Counted from the stretch's first letter, positions 8,971 to 15,884 are shown. The stretch is 18,759 nucleotides of DNA from DAIOGN01 sp036745245 (GCA_036745245.1 DAIOGN010000062.1:1-18759); one strand, 5' to 3'. The notes: generated by a model not told the origin, from the sequence alone. A program made the numbers and translations.

Positions 8971-9267
8971 TCACATTGTGAAAAGACGATCACCATTTAT
9001 GATTCTCTCCAGTATTCGAAGGGTCTTCTCAACCGGAGAATGCATGATGTCGTGGGTATTGAAAGTCCCCTTTACGTCTTCACGCGAATACATAAATGGC
9101 GCGTTCTTCTTGGCACGTGTGGGCGTCTTCCCAGCAGGTCGAACGGCCCTCAGAGCCCCCGTCGTTGACGACCGGGGAGCGATCTGGGTACGTCCGATCC
9201 GAACCGGGCCGGTGCCCCGAGCCTGCCCCGCGTTCTTCAGAGAGGCAGCAACCCTTGCTTTGGCCAT
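8971..9267 (-). CDS. Unknown small basic protein, 98 residues
   Basis: I do not recognise this protein. The first 55 residues are low-complexity and strongly basic (Lys, Arg, Ala, Thr, Gly). The last 40, from YSREDVKGTFNTHDIMH through SPVEKTLRILERIINGDRL, look like a compact, partly helical segment. There is no signal peptide or membrane helix. Expression signals are unusually complete: AGGAGGTGG just before the ATG, a sigma70-like promoter 74 bases upstream and a strong terminator after the stop. This is why I prefer this strand over an overlapping open frame on the other strand. The basic N-terminus suggests nucleic-acid or ribosome association, but that is inference only. It precedes ppdK in the same direction and is separated from it by the terminator. 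Confidence 0.72.
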   Translation of the reverse strand: MAKARVAASLKNAGQARGTGPVRIGRTQIAPRSSTTGALRAVRPAGKTPTRAKKNAPFMYSREDVKGTFNTHDIMHSPVEKTLRILERIINGDRLFTM

Positions 9268-9575
9268 TCTTCCACCTCCTGTACCTGTTTCGGTTAACTC
9301 ACAGCACCTTAACAGGTTGGCTCTTCTCTGCTAAGCCTGCAAAATAGGCCGGGTACCGGCTAAAGTCAAGAAAATAATAACCTTATGAAATCCGGACGAT
9401 CTCCGTGTACTGGCCACAACTTGTGTACCCCCGGGGTGCGAGAATGGCTCCCAATTTCCTTCACGGAGCCAAAACACAACTTCCGGGCTCGCGATTCCGT
9501 AGACCCAGAGGCTTGCGTTGCCAGCTTGAGATCGAGTGGCCGCGAGTCGTCCTTGCGCACACATTGTCGCTCTCT
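9268..9575. other. Divergent intergenic region, 308 bp
   Basis: This gene-free stretch separates the minus-strand small gene from the plus-strand DUF5686 gene. It holds the minus-strand promoter described separately and an AT-rich patch near 9371-9390. The frame of the plus-strand gene is open back to 9405, but that part has no signal-peptide or domain character. No convincing plus-strand promoter was seen. Confidence 0.6.
9341..9369 (-). promoter_or_regulatory. Sigma70-like promoter for the 98-residue gene
   Basis: Reading the minus strand, TTGACT (9369-9364), a 17-base spacer and TATTTT (9346-9341) match the sigma70 consensus with ideal spacing. The spacer contains an imperfect palindrome (GCCGG-TAC-CCGGC) that could be an operator. 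The predicted transcript start leaves a leader of about 65-70 bases before the ATG at 9267. Confidence 0.65.
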
Positions 9576-11963
9576 ATGACCCGCCGCCTGCTCGCATTCC
9601 TTGCCTGGTGTGTGCTCTTCGTGGCCGCCGGCTCCACGGCTGTGCACGCCGCCCCCTTCCTTGAAGTGACCGGCAGAGTTCTCGAGTCCGGAACCGACGC
9701 CCCGGTTCCCTACGTAACGGTCCAGGCTGAGGGCACCTCACGCGCCACGCTCTCGAACGAGCAGGGTGAATACAGGCTTGTGGTCGATTCTCGCCAGAGC
9801 CGGCTGAAGTTCAGCCACATCGCCTACCACACTCACTGGGCGGTCCTTCCGGCAGGGGACTCCTCCGTGAAACTGGACATGAAGCTCGAGCCCTCCGCCA
9901 TCGAAGGCGACAGCCTGGTGGTGACCGCCCGAGCCCTGGACCCCGGGCGACGGATCATTGCCGAGGCGATCCGCAGGAAGCGGGACATCTTCGAACGCGT
10001 CCGCGACTACTCCTACGACGCCTACGCGAAGCTCGTGGTCGACGATCGCAGCGATTCCCTGGGAAATATCTGGCTGCTCACCGAAACGCAGAGCACGTCG
10101 TACTGGCAGCGCCCGGGGAAGTATCGGGAGGTCATCACGGCCCGCAAGCAAACGGCCAACATGGACCCCTCCGACAACCTGATCACGGTGGGCGAGTTCC
10201 TCAATTTCAATCGCAACCGCATCGAGATCGGCGCCTATGCGCTCGTGTCCCCTATCGCCGACGACGCCCTCGACCACTACAACTACTACCTGCTGGACAC
10301 CGTGCAGATCGACGGCAAGCCGGCCTTCAGGCTGGAAGTCGAACCACTCGACCCGGCCCAGCCACGCTTTGTGGGCACGATGCACGTGGCCGACTCCACC
10401 TACGACGTTCTCGACATCGACGTGGGTGTCTCGGAAGGCGCGAGCTTCCCATTGGTGCGGGACCTGCGGTACCGGCTCAGGTACGCCCGGTTTCTCGACT
10501 CGATCTGGCTGCCCGTGGAGGTGCGCTTCTTCGGCCTGGCCGACCTGCCCGTGGCTGTGGCCGGGATCCCGTCGCAGCTCGGATTCGAGCACTCCGGTCT
10601 GGTGTCGGACTATCGGCTGGATCCCGGGCTGCCCGGCTCAACGTTTGGCGATGTGCAGATCGAAGTGGCGAAGGGGGCCGACAAATTCGATTCCACGGCG
10701 TGGTACGAGCGTCAGACCATCCCGCTCACCACCGACGAAGTGGCGGCGTATCACCGCATCGACTCGCTGGAAAAAGTGCCCACGCCGTTGCCGAAGCGGC
10801 TATTGCAGGGGACCGCGGCGGCCGCCGCGCTGCTTCTGGGTGCCGAGTCGAGTTTCTTCCGGTTCAACCGCGTGGAGGACGTGTACCTCGGGCTGGGCGC
10901 AGACTTCACGCCGATCGAGGCCATCGACATCCGCGTGAAGGCGGGGTATGCGTTCGGCACGCAACTCGTGGAGCACGAGGTCGGCGCCGATTGGGTCTCG
11001 GTTGGCGCTTTGCGCCCGATCGTGGGCTTTGACTATCGGCTGCGCACCCTGAGCCGTGCCTCGCTCACCACGGCCCGCACGTACAACCCCAGCACGCTGG
11101 CGCTGTTGTCGCAGTGGGACCCGTTCAACTACTACCGCTCACAGGACGTTGAGATCCACGCGTCGATCAAGCCCATGAACTACCATCGGGCCACGCTGTT
11201 GTATCACGACGAGGCGCACCGTTCGGAAGTGGTGAACACGGACTATCGCATGTTCCCGCGCGATCGAGCCGTGCGGGACAATCCGGCCATAGCCGACGGT
11301 GATCTGCGCTCGCTCGAGGCGCGCTGGGTGTTTGACAGTCGGCCGTTGTACCGCCAGGAGGGACGGGACCAGATCCTGGGAACCACCGAGTTCACTCGTA
11401 TCCTGGCGTCCGTGGAGTGGGCCTCGCCCGACCTCTTCGACAACGATTTCAACTTCACGCGCCTGAGCCTGTCTCTACGGAGGCGGCAGCAAACGCTCGG
11501 GCTGGGGATCACTTCGATTCTGCTCCAGGCAGGAGCGTCGGGGGGGACTTTGCCGCCCCAGCGGTACTTTGCCGCGGATTTCGGCAAGGAGATCTTCTTC
11601 AACCGTGGCGCGTTTCAGACCTTCGACGAACAGACATTCGGAGGCGATCGCGCCGTCTCCGCCACGGTGTACCACAATTTCCGCAAGCTGCTCTTCACCC
11701 GGCTCGGGTGGCCGTTGGTGAGGGACATACCGTTCTGGCTTTCGGTTCACGGCGGGGTACTGTGGGCCGACTTCGCCAACCTGGCCCCCGTGCCCGGCGA
11801 CGCGCCAGGCTTCGACATCGACCACCCCTACGGCGAACTGGGGTTCGGCCTGGAGAACCTGCTGCCGTTTCTGGAGCCGGCCATCGTCTCGCTGCATTTC
11901 ACCTGGCAGCTGTCCAACTACGAAACGCGCGATTTTTCGGCCCTTTTCGCGCTCCGGTTCTAG
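9576..11963 (+). CDS. DUF5686 / carboxypeptidase-regulatory-like outer-membrane protein
   Basis: A 795-residue exported protein. A signal peptide (about 1-25, cleavage after VHA) leads into a carboxypeptidase D regulatory-like beta-sandwich (about 29-95, FLEVTGRVLESGTDAPVPYV, GEYRLVV). A DUF5686-type region follows (about 108-320, IIAEAIRRKRDIFERVRDYS, DNLITVGEFLNFNRNRIEIG). The second half is rich in alternating aromatic strands and ends in FSALFALRF with a terminal Phe, as expected of an outer-membrane barrel. Bacteroidota members resemble TonB-dependent receptors at the N-terminus, but no plug or TonB box is seen here. The role is unknown; transport or surface function is inferred. The frame is open upstream to 9405; ATG at 9576 is chosen because the signal peptide begins there. 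No good Shine-Dalgarno is visible. Confidence 0.85.
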   Translation: MTRRLLAFLAWCVLFVAAGSTAVHAAPFLEVTGRVLESGTDAPVPYVTVQAEGTSRATLSNEQGEYRLVVDSRQSRLKFSHIAYHTHWAVLPAGDSSVKLDMKLEPSAIEGDSLVVTARALDPGRRIIAEAIRRKRDIFERVRDYSYDAYAKLVVDDRSDSLGNIWLLTETQSTSYWQRPGKYREVITARKQTANMDPSDNLITVGEFLNFNRNRIEIGAYALVSPIADDALDHYNYYLLDTVQIDGKPAFRLEVEPLDPAQPRFVGTMHVADSTYDVLDIDVGVSEGASFPLVRDLRYRLRYARFLDSIWLPVEVRFFGLADLPVAVAGIPSQLGFEHSGLVSDYRLDPGLPGSTFGDVQIEVAKGADKFDSTAWYERQTIPLTTDEVAAYHRIDSLEKVPTPLPKRLLQGTAAAAALLLGAESSFFRFNRVEDVYLGLGADFTPIEAIDIRVKAGYAFGTQLVEHEVGADWVSVGALRPIVGFDYRLRTLSRASLTTARTYNPSTLALLSQWDPFNYYRSQDVEIHASIKPMNYHRATLLYHDEAHRSEVVNTDYRMFPRDRAVRDNPAIADGDLRSLEARWVFDSRPLYRQEGRDQILGTTEFTRILASVEWASPDLFDNDFNFTRLSLSLRRRQQTLGLGITSILLQAGASGGTLPPQRYFAADFGKEIFFNRGAFQTFDEQTFGGDRAVSATVYHNFRKLLFTRLGWPLVRDIPFWLSVHGGVLWADFANLAPVPGDAPGFDIDHPYGELGFGLENLLPFLEPAIVSLHFTWQLSNYETRDFSALFALRF

Positions 11964-12015
11964 GGCGAGGCACGGGAGGCGGGCGGGCCGACCGCGCCGG
12001 GTCCAGCTTCCCCCC

Positions 12016-12043
12016 TTGATAATTCCCCGCCCTGCCTTATCTT
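12016..12043 (+). promoter_or_regulatory. Sigma70-like promoter candidate for the choice-of-anchor B gene
   Basis: TTGATA (12016-12021), a 16-base spacer and TATCTT (12038-12043) lie in the 208-base gap after the DUF5686 gene. The leader to the GTG start would be about 120 bases. The match is fair, not perfect. Confidence 0.4.
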
Positions 12044-12171
12044 GGTGGGGCTGTACCCCGTGACCCGTTTTGCTAGTACATCCCGTACAACTGAATACCC
12101 GATCCGATGGGCATAAAACCCCGGTGCCCGGTGACGTATTCGTACAGTCTGGAACGAACAGGAGACTCAAG

Positions 12172-13779
12172 GTGCTCGGACGAGTGAAGACATTTGGTTG
12201 GCTGCTTTTGGCGCTGGGTTGGCTGATTGGATCGCCTCTGGCCTCCACGGCGCGGGCACAGGACACGCTCGCCCTGGTGGGCAGCCTGAGCTTTCCGGTC
12301 GGGAGCGGGTCGGAGTGCTGGGGATGGACGGCTCCTGACAACACCGAGTACGCCATCATGGGCTACCGCAACGGCATCGCGTTCATACGCACGACGCCCA
12401 CGATCCAGCTGATCGACACCGTGCCCGGGCCCATGGGCAACGGTGGCTACCCGTGGCGCGAGATGAAGACGTACCTGCATTACGCCTACATCGTCTCGGA
12501 AGCCACGGGCCCGTTCCAGGGAATCAGCGTGGTCGACCTGCAGTGGCTGCCCGACAGCGTGGAGTACATCGGTTCGTTCACCACCAACGGCGACAGCTCG
12601 GCCTTCACGGCGCACACCATCAGCATCGACTCTGCCAGCGCCACCTGTTACGTCGAGGGCTCATCGGTACAACCGGTGCGCGTGCTGAGCCTGGCCAATC
12701 CGGAACACCCCACATTCGTCAGCGTATTCGACACCTCCGCCTCCTCGTCCATCCATGACATGACGGCGATTGGCGATACGGTGTATGTGGCGGAAGGCGG
12801 CATGGGCACCTGGTCGGTGTGGGACCTTACGAACAAGGTGAACCCCACCATGATCGTGCGCGTGAGCATCCCGGCCTCAGGCTACGTACACAACGTGTGG
12901 CCCTCACCCGATAAACAGTATTGCGCCTCCACGGAAGAGACGGCCGGCAAGACCGTGAAGTTCTGGAACATCAGCGACCTCGGCAATGTCCAGCTGATCG
13001 GTCAGTACCTCGGCCCCAGCGGCATGGCGCACAACGCGCACTGGACCGCGCAGGACACACTGGTCCTGTCGCACTATCAGTCGGGACTGGTCGTGCTGGA
13101 CGTGAGCAATCCCGCGCTGCCGGTGCAGATCGGCAAATACGATACGTACCCCCTCGGAGAAAGCTCGGCATTTCAGGGCTGCTGGGGCGCGTATCCCTAC
13201 ACGAAGAATGGGTACATCTACGGCAGCAACATCGACGGCGGCTTCTTCGTTGTGCAGCTTCAGTCGACCTGTCAGGCCTTGGGCGCTCCTGTGCTGCTCT
13301 CGCCTCCGGATGGCGCACTCGACCAGATCGAGCCGATCGCACTTCACTGGAGCGACAACAGCGCCACGGGCTACCGTGTGGAAGTGGACGACGACCCCGG
13401 GTTTGGCTCGCCGGTTCTCGATACCGTGGTGACCGACACCACGGTGAGCGTGTCCGGTTTCGATCTGGGCCAGGTCTATCGCTGGCGCGTGCGTTCGGAG
13501 AACGAGTGCGGCTTCGGTAATCCCTCGGCCGCGCGATCTTTCGAAGCAGGCTGCATTGTCACCCAGACGGGTGACGTGGATGTGAGCGGCACCATTACTT
13601 CGGCCGACATCATCGTGCTCGTCAACTATGTGTTCAAAGGCGGCGCGACGCCGCAGCCCATTGAGGAAGCTGGCGATTGCGATTGCACCGGTGCGGTCAC
13701 GTCTGCTGACGTGATCCGGCTGGTGAACTTCGTGTTCAAGGGCGGCATCCCGCCCTGCGACGTCTGCTCGATTCTGTAA
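12172..13779 (+). CDS. Secreted choice-of-anchor B family protein with dockerin-like C-terminus
   Basis: A 535-residue secreted protein. GTG at 12172 is preceded by AGGAG 7 bases upstream and starts a clear signal peptide (cleavage after ARA, residue 29); the frame is open to 12070 without such features. Residues 30-365 form a choice-of-anchor B repeat propeller (YPWREMKTYLHYAYIVSE, SIHDMTAIGDTVYVAEGG, LVVLDVSNPALPVQIGKY). Residues 368-460 resemble a fibronectin III domain. The tail has two calcium-loop motifs: D468-x-D470-x-S472 to D479, and D502-x-D504-x-T506 to D513, each followed by a VNxVFKGG helix, as in type I dockerins. Cysteines 503, 505, 529 and 532 may pair. The function is unknown. 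The tail probably mediates surface attachment or complex formation; no cohesin is visible in the window. Confidence 0.9.
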   Translation: MLGRVKTFGWLLLALGWLIGSPLASTARAQDTLALVGSLSFPVGSGSECWGWTAPDNTEYAIMGYRNGIAFIRTTPTIQLIDTVPGPMGNGGYPWREMKTYLHYAYIVSEATGPFQGISVVDLQWLPDSVEYIGSFTTNGDSSAFTAHTISIDSASATCYVEGSSVQPVRVLSLANPEHPTFVSVFDTSASSSIHDMTAIGDTVYVAEGGMGTWSVWDLTNKVNPTMIVRVSIPASGYVHNVWPSPDKQYCASTEETAGKTVKFWNISDLGNVQLIGQYLGPSGMAHNAHWTAQDTLVLSHYQSGLVVLDVSNPALPVQIGKYDTYPLGESSAFQGCWGAYPYTKNGYIYGSNIDGGFFVVQLQSTCQALGAPVLLSPPDGALDQIEPIALHWSDNSATGYRVEVDDDPGFGSPVLDTVVTDTTVSVSGFDLGQVYRWRVRSENECGFGNPSAARSFEAGCIVTQTGDVDVSGTITSADIIVLVNYVFKGGATPQPIEEAGDCDCTGAVTSADVIRLVNFVFKGGIPPCDVCSIL

Positions 13780-13792
13780 GGAACCAGAGTCA

Positions 13793-13851
13793 CAAAGAAT
13801 CGGGGTCAGACCCGAATTTCTCGGAAATTCGGGTCTGACCCCGATTCTTTG
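13793..13851. repeat. Long perfect palindrome P1, 28-bp arms, GGGGTCAGAC core
   Basis: Arms 13793-13820 and 13824-13851 are perfectly complementary, separated by only TCG. Each contains the core GGGGTCAGAC / GTCTGACCCC. It lies between the convergent stops at 13779 and 13855, 3 bases after the DUF4199 copy A stop, so it could block transcription from either side, though no T-run follows the stem. Palindrome P2 shares its core. It may be a REP- or MITE-like dispersed element; no transposase is nearby. Confidence 0.95.
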
Positions 13852-13854
13852 CGA

Positions 13855-14394
13855 TTACTGCGGGGCGACGCCCCGGCGCCGCAGAAGGCCGGCGCTCACG
13901 AGGCTCACCAGGATGCCCACCGGCAGCACTTCGGCGATCGTGACGCCGAAGCGGAGGAACGGATTCTTGTACCATTCCTTGAAGCTGGCCATATCCGCGG
14001 CCATCTCGTCAATTTCCTCCTGACTGGCCCCGTCGTCCCTGGCTCTGTCGATCTGACACTGCGTGTACTCCGATATGAACCGGGCATAGTTCTCCGGTTG
14101 TGTTACGCGGTACGTCTCCCAGGTGGCTGCGTACATCACGGCCGCCACACATGAGATGAGCAGTCCCATCTGAAACCCTTTCCAGAACCGGATCGTCCCC
14201 TTCAGGTGCTTGTCCCGATACGACTTCATACCGAAAAACACAGCCGACATGGCCACCAGCATCGTGGTGTAGCCCCAGATCTCGCCCGTGTCGAAGTTGA
14301 CTACGCCCTCTTGCCATAGAACCATTCCGAGAAGCAGGAAGGCGGAGAGCAGAACACCGCCTATCACGCCGAAGGTGAGACCGAGTTTTTGCAT
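13855..14394 (-). CDS. DUF4199-like membrane protein, copy A
   Basis: A 179-residue integral membrane protein with about four helices (near 5-27, 37-57, 72-94 and 148-172). A charged helical stretch (about 98-145) lies between helices 3 and 4. Conserved blocks include VNFDTGEIWGYTTMLVAMSAVFFG and SYRDKHLKGTIRFWKGF, which match the DUF4199 family found mainly in Bacteroidota; the molecular role is unknown. It is roughly 70% identical by hand alignment to copy B immediately upstream, so it is a tandem duplicate. The ATG has AAAGGAAGAG before it, resembling the copy B leader. Palindrome P1 follows its stop. It is probably co-transcribed with copy B, unless P2 between them ends transcription. Confidence 0.88.
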   Translation of the reverse strand: MQKLGLTFGVIGGVLLSAFLLLGMVLWQEGVVNFDTGEIWGYTTMLVAMSAVFFGMKSYRDKHLKGTIRFWKGFQMGLLISCVAAVMYAATWETYRVTQPENYARFISEYTQCQIDRARDDGASQEEIDEMAADMASFKEWYKNPFLRFGVTIAEVLPVGILVSLVSAGLLRRRGVAPQ

Positions 14395-14417
14395 GGGAAG
14401 CTCTTCCTTTCGTGCGA

Positions 14418-14464
14418 AAGTGGGGTCAGACTCGACTTTTGAAAAGTCGAGTCTGACCCCACTT
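14418..14464. repeat. Long perfect palindrome P2, 23-bp arms, GGGGTCAGAC core
   Basis: Arms 14418-14440 and 14442-14464 are perfectly complementary around a single central G. The GGGGTCAGAC core is identical to that of P1. The nine inner stem positions differ from P1 at three places, each matched by the complementary change on the other arm. It begins 3 bases after the copy B stop and ends 23 bases before the copy A start, so it sits on the join of the duplication. Confidence 0.95.
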
Positions 14465-14467
14465 GTT

Positions 14468-15010
14468 TTATTGCGGTGCGAAGTCTCGGCGCCTCAATAA
14501 GGCGGCGCTTACGAGGCTCGCCAGGAGGCCCACGGGGAGTAGTTCCGCCATGCTCACGCCGAAGCGAATGAGCGGGTTCTTGTAGAGCTCCATGAAGTCT
14601 GCATATTGCTGGACTTTGGCGTCCAGTTCCTCCTGGGTGGCCCCGCCGGCCTTATCCTTGTCGATCTCGCGCTTTTGATACTCCGAGAAGAATTGAGCCA
14701 CCTCCTCCGGCTGTGAGGCGCGGTATGCCTCCCAGGTGGTCGCGTACATCACGGCCGCCACAACGTAGATGAGCAGGCCCAGCCGAAACCCCTTCCAGAA
14801 ACTGATCGTCCCTTTCAGGTGCTTGTCCCGATAGGACTTGATTCCGAAAAACACGGCGGACATGGCCACCACCATCGTGGTGTAACCCCAGATCTCGCCC
14901 GTGTCGAAGTTGATGATGCCCTTTTCCCACAGGACCAGATGCCCGAAAAGCAGGAAGACGGAGAGCAGAACACCGGCTATGACGCCAAAGGTGAGACCGA
15001 TTCTTTGCAT
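14468..15010 (-). CDS. DUF4199-like membrane protein, copy B
   Basis: A 180-residue paralogue of copy A with the same four-helix plan and the same VNFDTGEIWGYTT-like and SYRDKHLKGTISFWKGF blocks. Most differences fall in the charged segment between helices 3 and 4 (about 100-146). That suggests the helices and their loops are constrained while this segment has diverged. ATG at 15010 is chosen because GGAAAGGAAA precedes it and the alignment with copy A begins there; the frame is open further upstream without family similarity. A TATATT box and an array of TCACCC half-sites lie upstream, between it and the luxR-type gene on the same strand. In Bacteroidota, DUF4199 genes are often next to small LuxR-type regulators (from memory), which fits this locus. 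Confidence 0.88.
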   Translation of the reverse strand: MQRIGLTFGVIAGVLLSVFLLFGHLVLWEKGIINFDTGEIWGYTTMVVAMSAVFFGIKSYRDKHLKGTISFWKGFRLGLLIYVVAAVMYATTWEAYRASQPEEVAQFFSEYQKREIDKDKAGGATQEELDAKVQQYADFMELYKNPLIRFGVSMAELLPVGLLASLVSAALLRRRDFAPQ

Positions 15011-15033
15011 GGGTTTCCTTTCCTTTCGGGCCG

Positions 15034-15091
15034 AATATAGGCCGTCTTCCCCGGTCTCCGCATCACCCGAAGGGGTGAATTGAATCACCCC
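15034..15091 (-). promoter_or_regulatory. Candidate promoter and operator array for the DUF4199 pair
   Basis: On the minus strand a TATATT box (15039-15034) has no recognisable -35 partner, suggesting an activator-dependent promoter. Upstream lie three alternating half-sites: TCACCC (15063-15068), GGGGTGA (15072-15078) and TCACCCC (15085-15091). They form two overlapping palindromes with 4- and 6-base spacers, centred about 43 and 54 bases before the predicted start. The outer pair has 7-bp arms and could also fold as a hairpin in RNA. Confidence 0.5.
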
Positions 15092-15096
15092 GGCGT

Positions 15097-15112
15097 ACTT
15101 TCACCTGAAAGT
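15097..15112. repeat. Short inverted repeat at the end of the luxR-type gene
   Basis: A perfect 7-bp inverted repeat (ACTTTCA/TGAAAGT, 2-base centre) abuts the luxR-type stop codon. It is not followed by a T-run on the minus strand, so it is a poor intrinsic terminator. A protein-binding site or mRNA 3' stem is possible. Confidence 0.5.
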
Positions 15113-15535
15113 TCAGGGCAGAAGCTGCAGCTCCTGGGCTTTCTTGACGGCTTCGGTGCGCCTGCGCACGTCGAGCTTCATGAAGAGGTTGGAAGAGTGG
15201 GTCTTCACGGTGTTCGGGGAAACGAACAACCGCTCGGCGATCTCCTGGTTGGACAGCCCCTGGGCGATGAGCTCCAGGACCTCGTACTCCCGTCGGCTGA
15301 TTCCCCGGCGTTCCAGCTCGGCCTGGTTGAGCCGAAAGTCGGGATTCACTCTCACCACCTTCGGACGCGTGAGGCGCAGCCCCGCCCAGATTCCGAGCCC
15401 GGTGAACAACACGGCCACGATTCCGAGGTAGAGTTCGAGCGTGAAGTCTTTGACGAAGTAGCGGTACTCGAAAAACTTGAGAAGCGCCAGAAGCCCCGCC
15501 ATGGCCAGCCCGTATACGAGAATCGTCTTACGCAT
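15113..15535 (-). CDS. Membrane-anchored LuxR/GerE-type transcriptional regulator
   Basis: A 140-residue protein with two N-terminal membrane helices (about 3-20 and 33-54) and a C-terminal LuxR helix-turn-helix (about 79-135). The HTH contains ISRREYEVLELIAQGLSNQEIAERL and VSPNTVKTHSSNLFMKLDV. It has no receiver, kinase or ligand-binding domain, so any signal must come through the membrane segment or a partner. The frame is open to 15610, but ATG at 15535 gives the usual MRKTILVYGLAMAGLL start of this family. A TATAGT box only 15 bases before it implies a very short leader. It is followed on the same strand by the two DUF4199 genes, which are its likely targets or partners. DNA-binding assignment is firm; the direction of regulation is unknown. 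Confidence 0.9.
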   Translation of the reverse strand: MRKTILVYGLAMAGLLALLKFFEYRYFVKDFTLELYLGIVAVLFTGLGIWAGLRLTRPKVVRVNPDFRLNQAELERRGISRREYEVLELIAQGLSNQEIAERLFVSPNTVKTHSSNLFMKLDVRRRTEAVKKAQELQLLP

Positions 15536-15550
15536 GGAGATCGCTTGAGG

Positions 15551-15579
15551 ACTATACCATGTAATCGCGTGCTGAAAAA
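15551..15579 (-). promoter_or_regulatory. Promoter candidate for the luxR-type gene
   Basis: On the minus strand TATAGT (15556-15551) follows a 17-base spacer from a weak -35 (TTTTTC). The start would lie about 9 bases before the ATG at 15535, giving an almost leaderless mRNA and matching the lack of a Shine-Dalgarno. Confidence 0.4.
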
Positions 15580-15884
15580 GTGCTTTGGACGCGAAAGATC
15601 GCCGGCTCACGGCGAGAAGGTCTCGGGAATCAGGTTGTTTCTGGCAGCAGGACTTGCTAGCATGAATTCGCGGCTGCAGGCGCTTTCGACGTGAATGGGC
15701 TGGATCTTATCAGCCAACCCTCAGGGTACTCTCCACCCGCCTTTCCGGGTGAAGTGAGAGGCTCGAAGCAAACGCATCTCCATAGCAGCGTGGGACTCCA
15801 ATAGCTGCAAGTGCCCTTGGCCGTTGGCACAGACCGACTCGCCATTTCGGATTCGATCAAAACAAGGCACCAGGAGGTAGTTCA
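15580..15884 (+). other. Gene-free leader region with predicted RNA hairpins
   Basis: This region separates the divergent luxR-type gene and the Vps62-like gene; no ORF here is credible. A weak promoter, TTGTTT-N17-TAGCAT (15635-15663), would give a leader of about 215 bases. Within it, CTCTC CACCCG (15729-15739) pairs with CGGGTG (15746-15751) and, after a 4-base bulge, GAGAG (15756-15760), an 11-bp stem. Further small stems are GCAGC/GCTGC (15785-15808) and GTGCC/GGCAC (about 15811-15830). AGGAGG at 15872 is the ribosome binding site of the next gene. I match it to no known riboswitch. Confidence 0.45.

Noticed and set aside
8978..9334. 118-codon plus-strand frame opposite the 98-residue gene
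   Set aside because: Promoter, Shine-Dalgarno and terminator all point to the minus-strand gene; this frame has none of them.
9738..10592. 284-codon minus-strand frame inside the DUF5686 gene
   Set aside because: It lies within a clear exported-protein gene and shows only shadow composition.
13561..13779. Cellulosome component
   Set aside because: The dockerin-like tail alone is insufficient; no cohesin, glycoside hydrolase or scaffoldin is present in the window.
13793..14464. CRISPR-like repeats
   Set aside because: Only two copies about 600 bases apart with a gene between them, and each is itself a full palindrome; there are no spacers.
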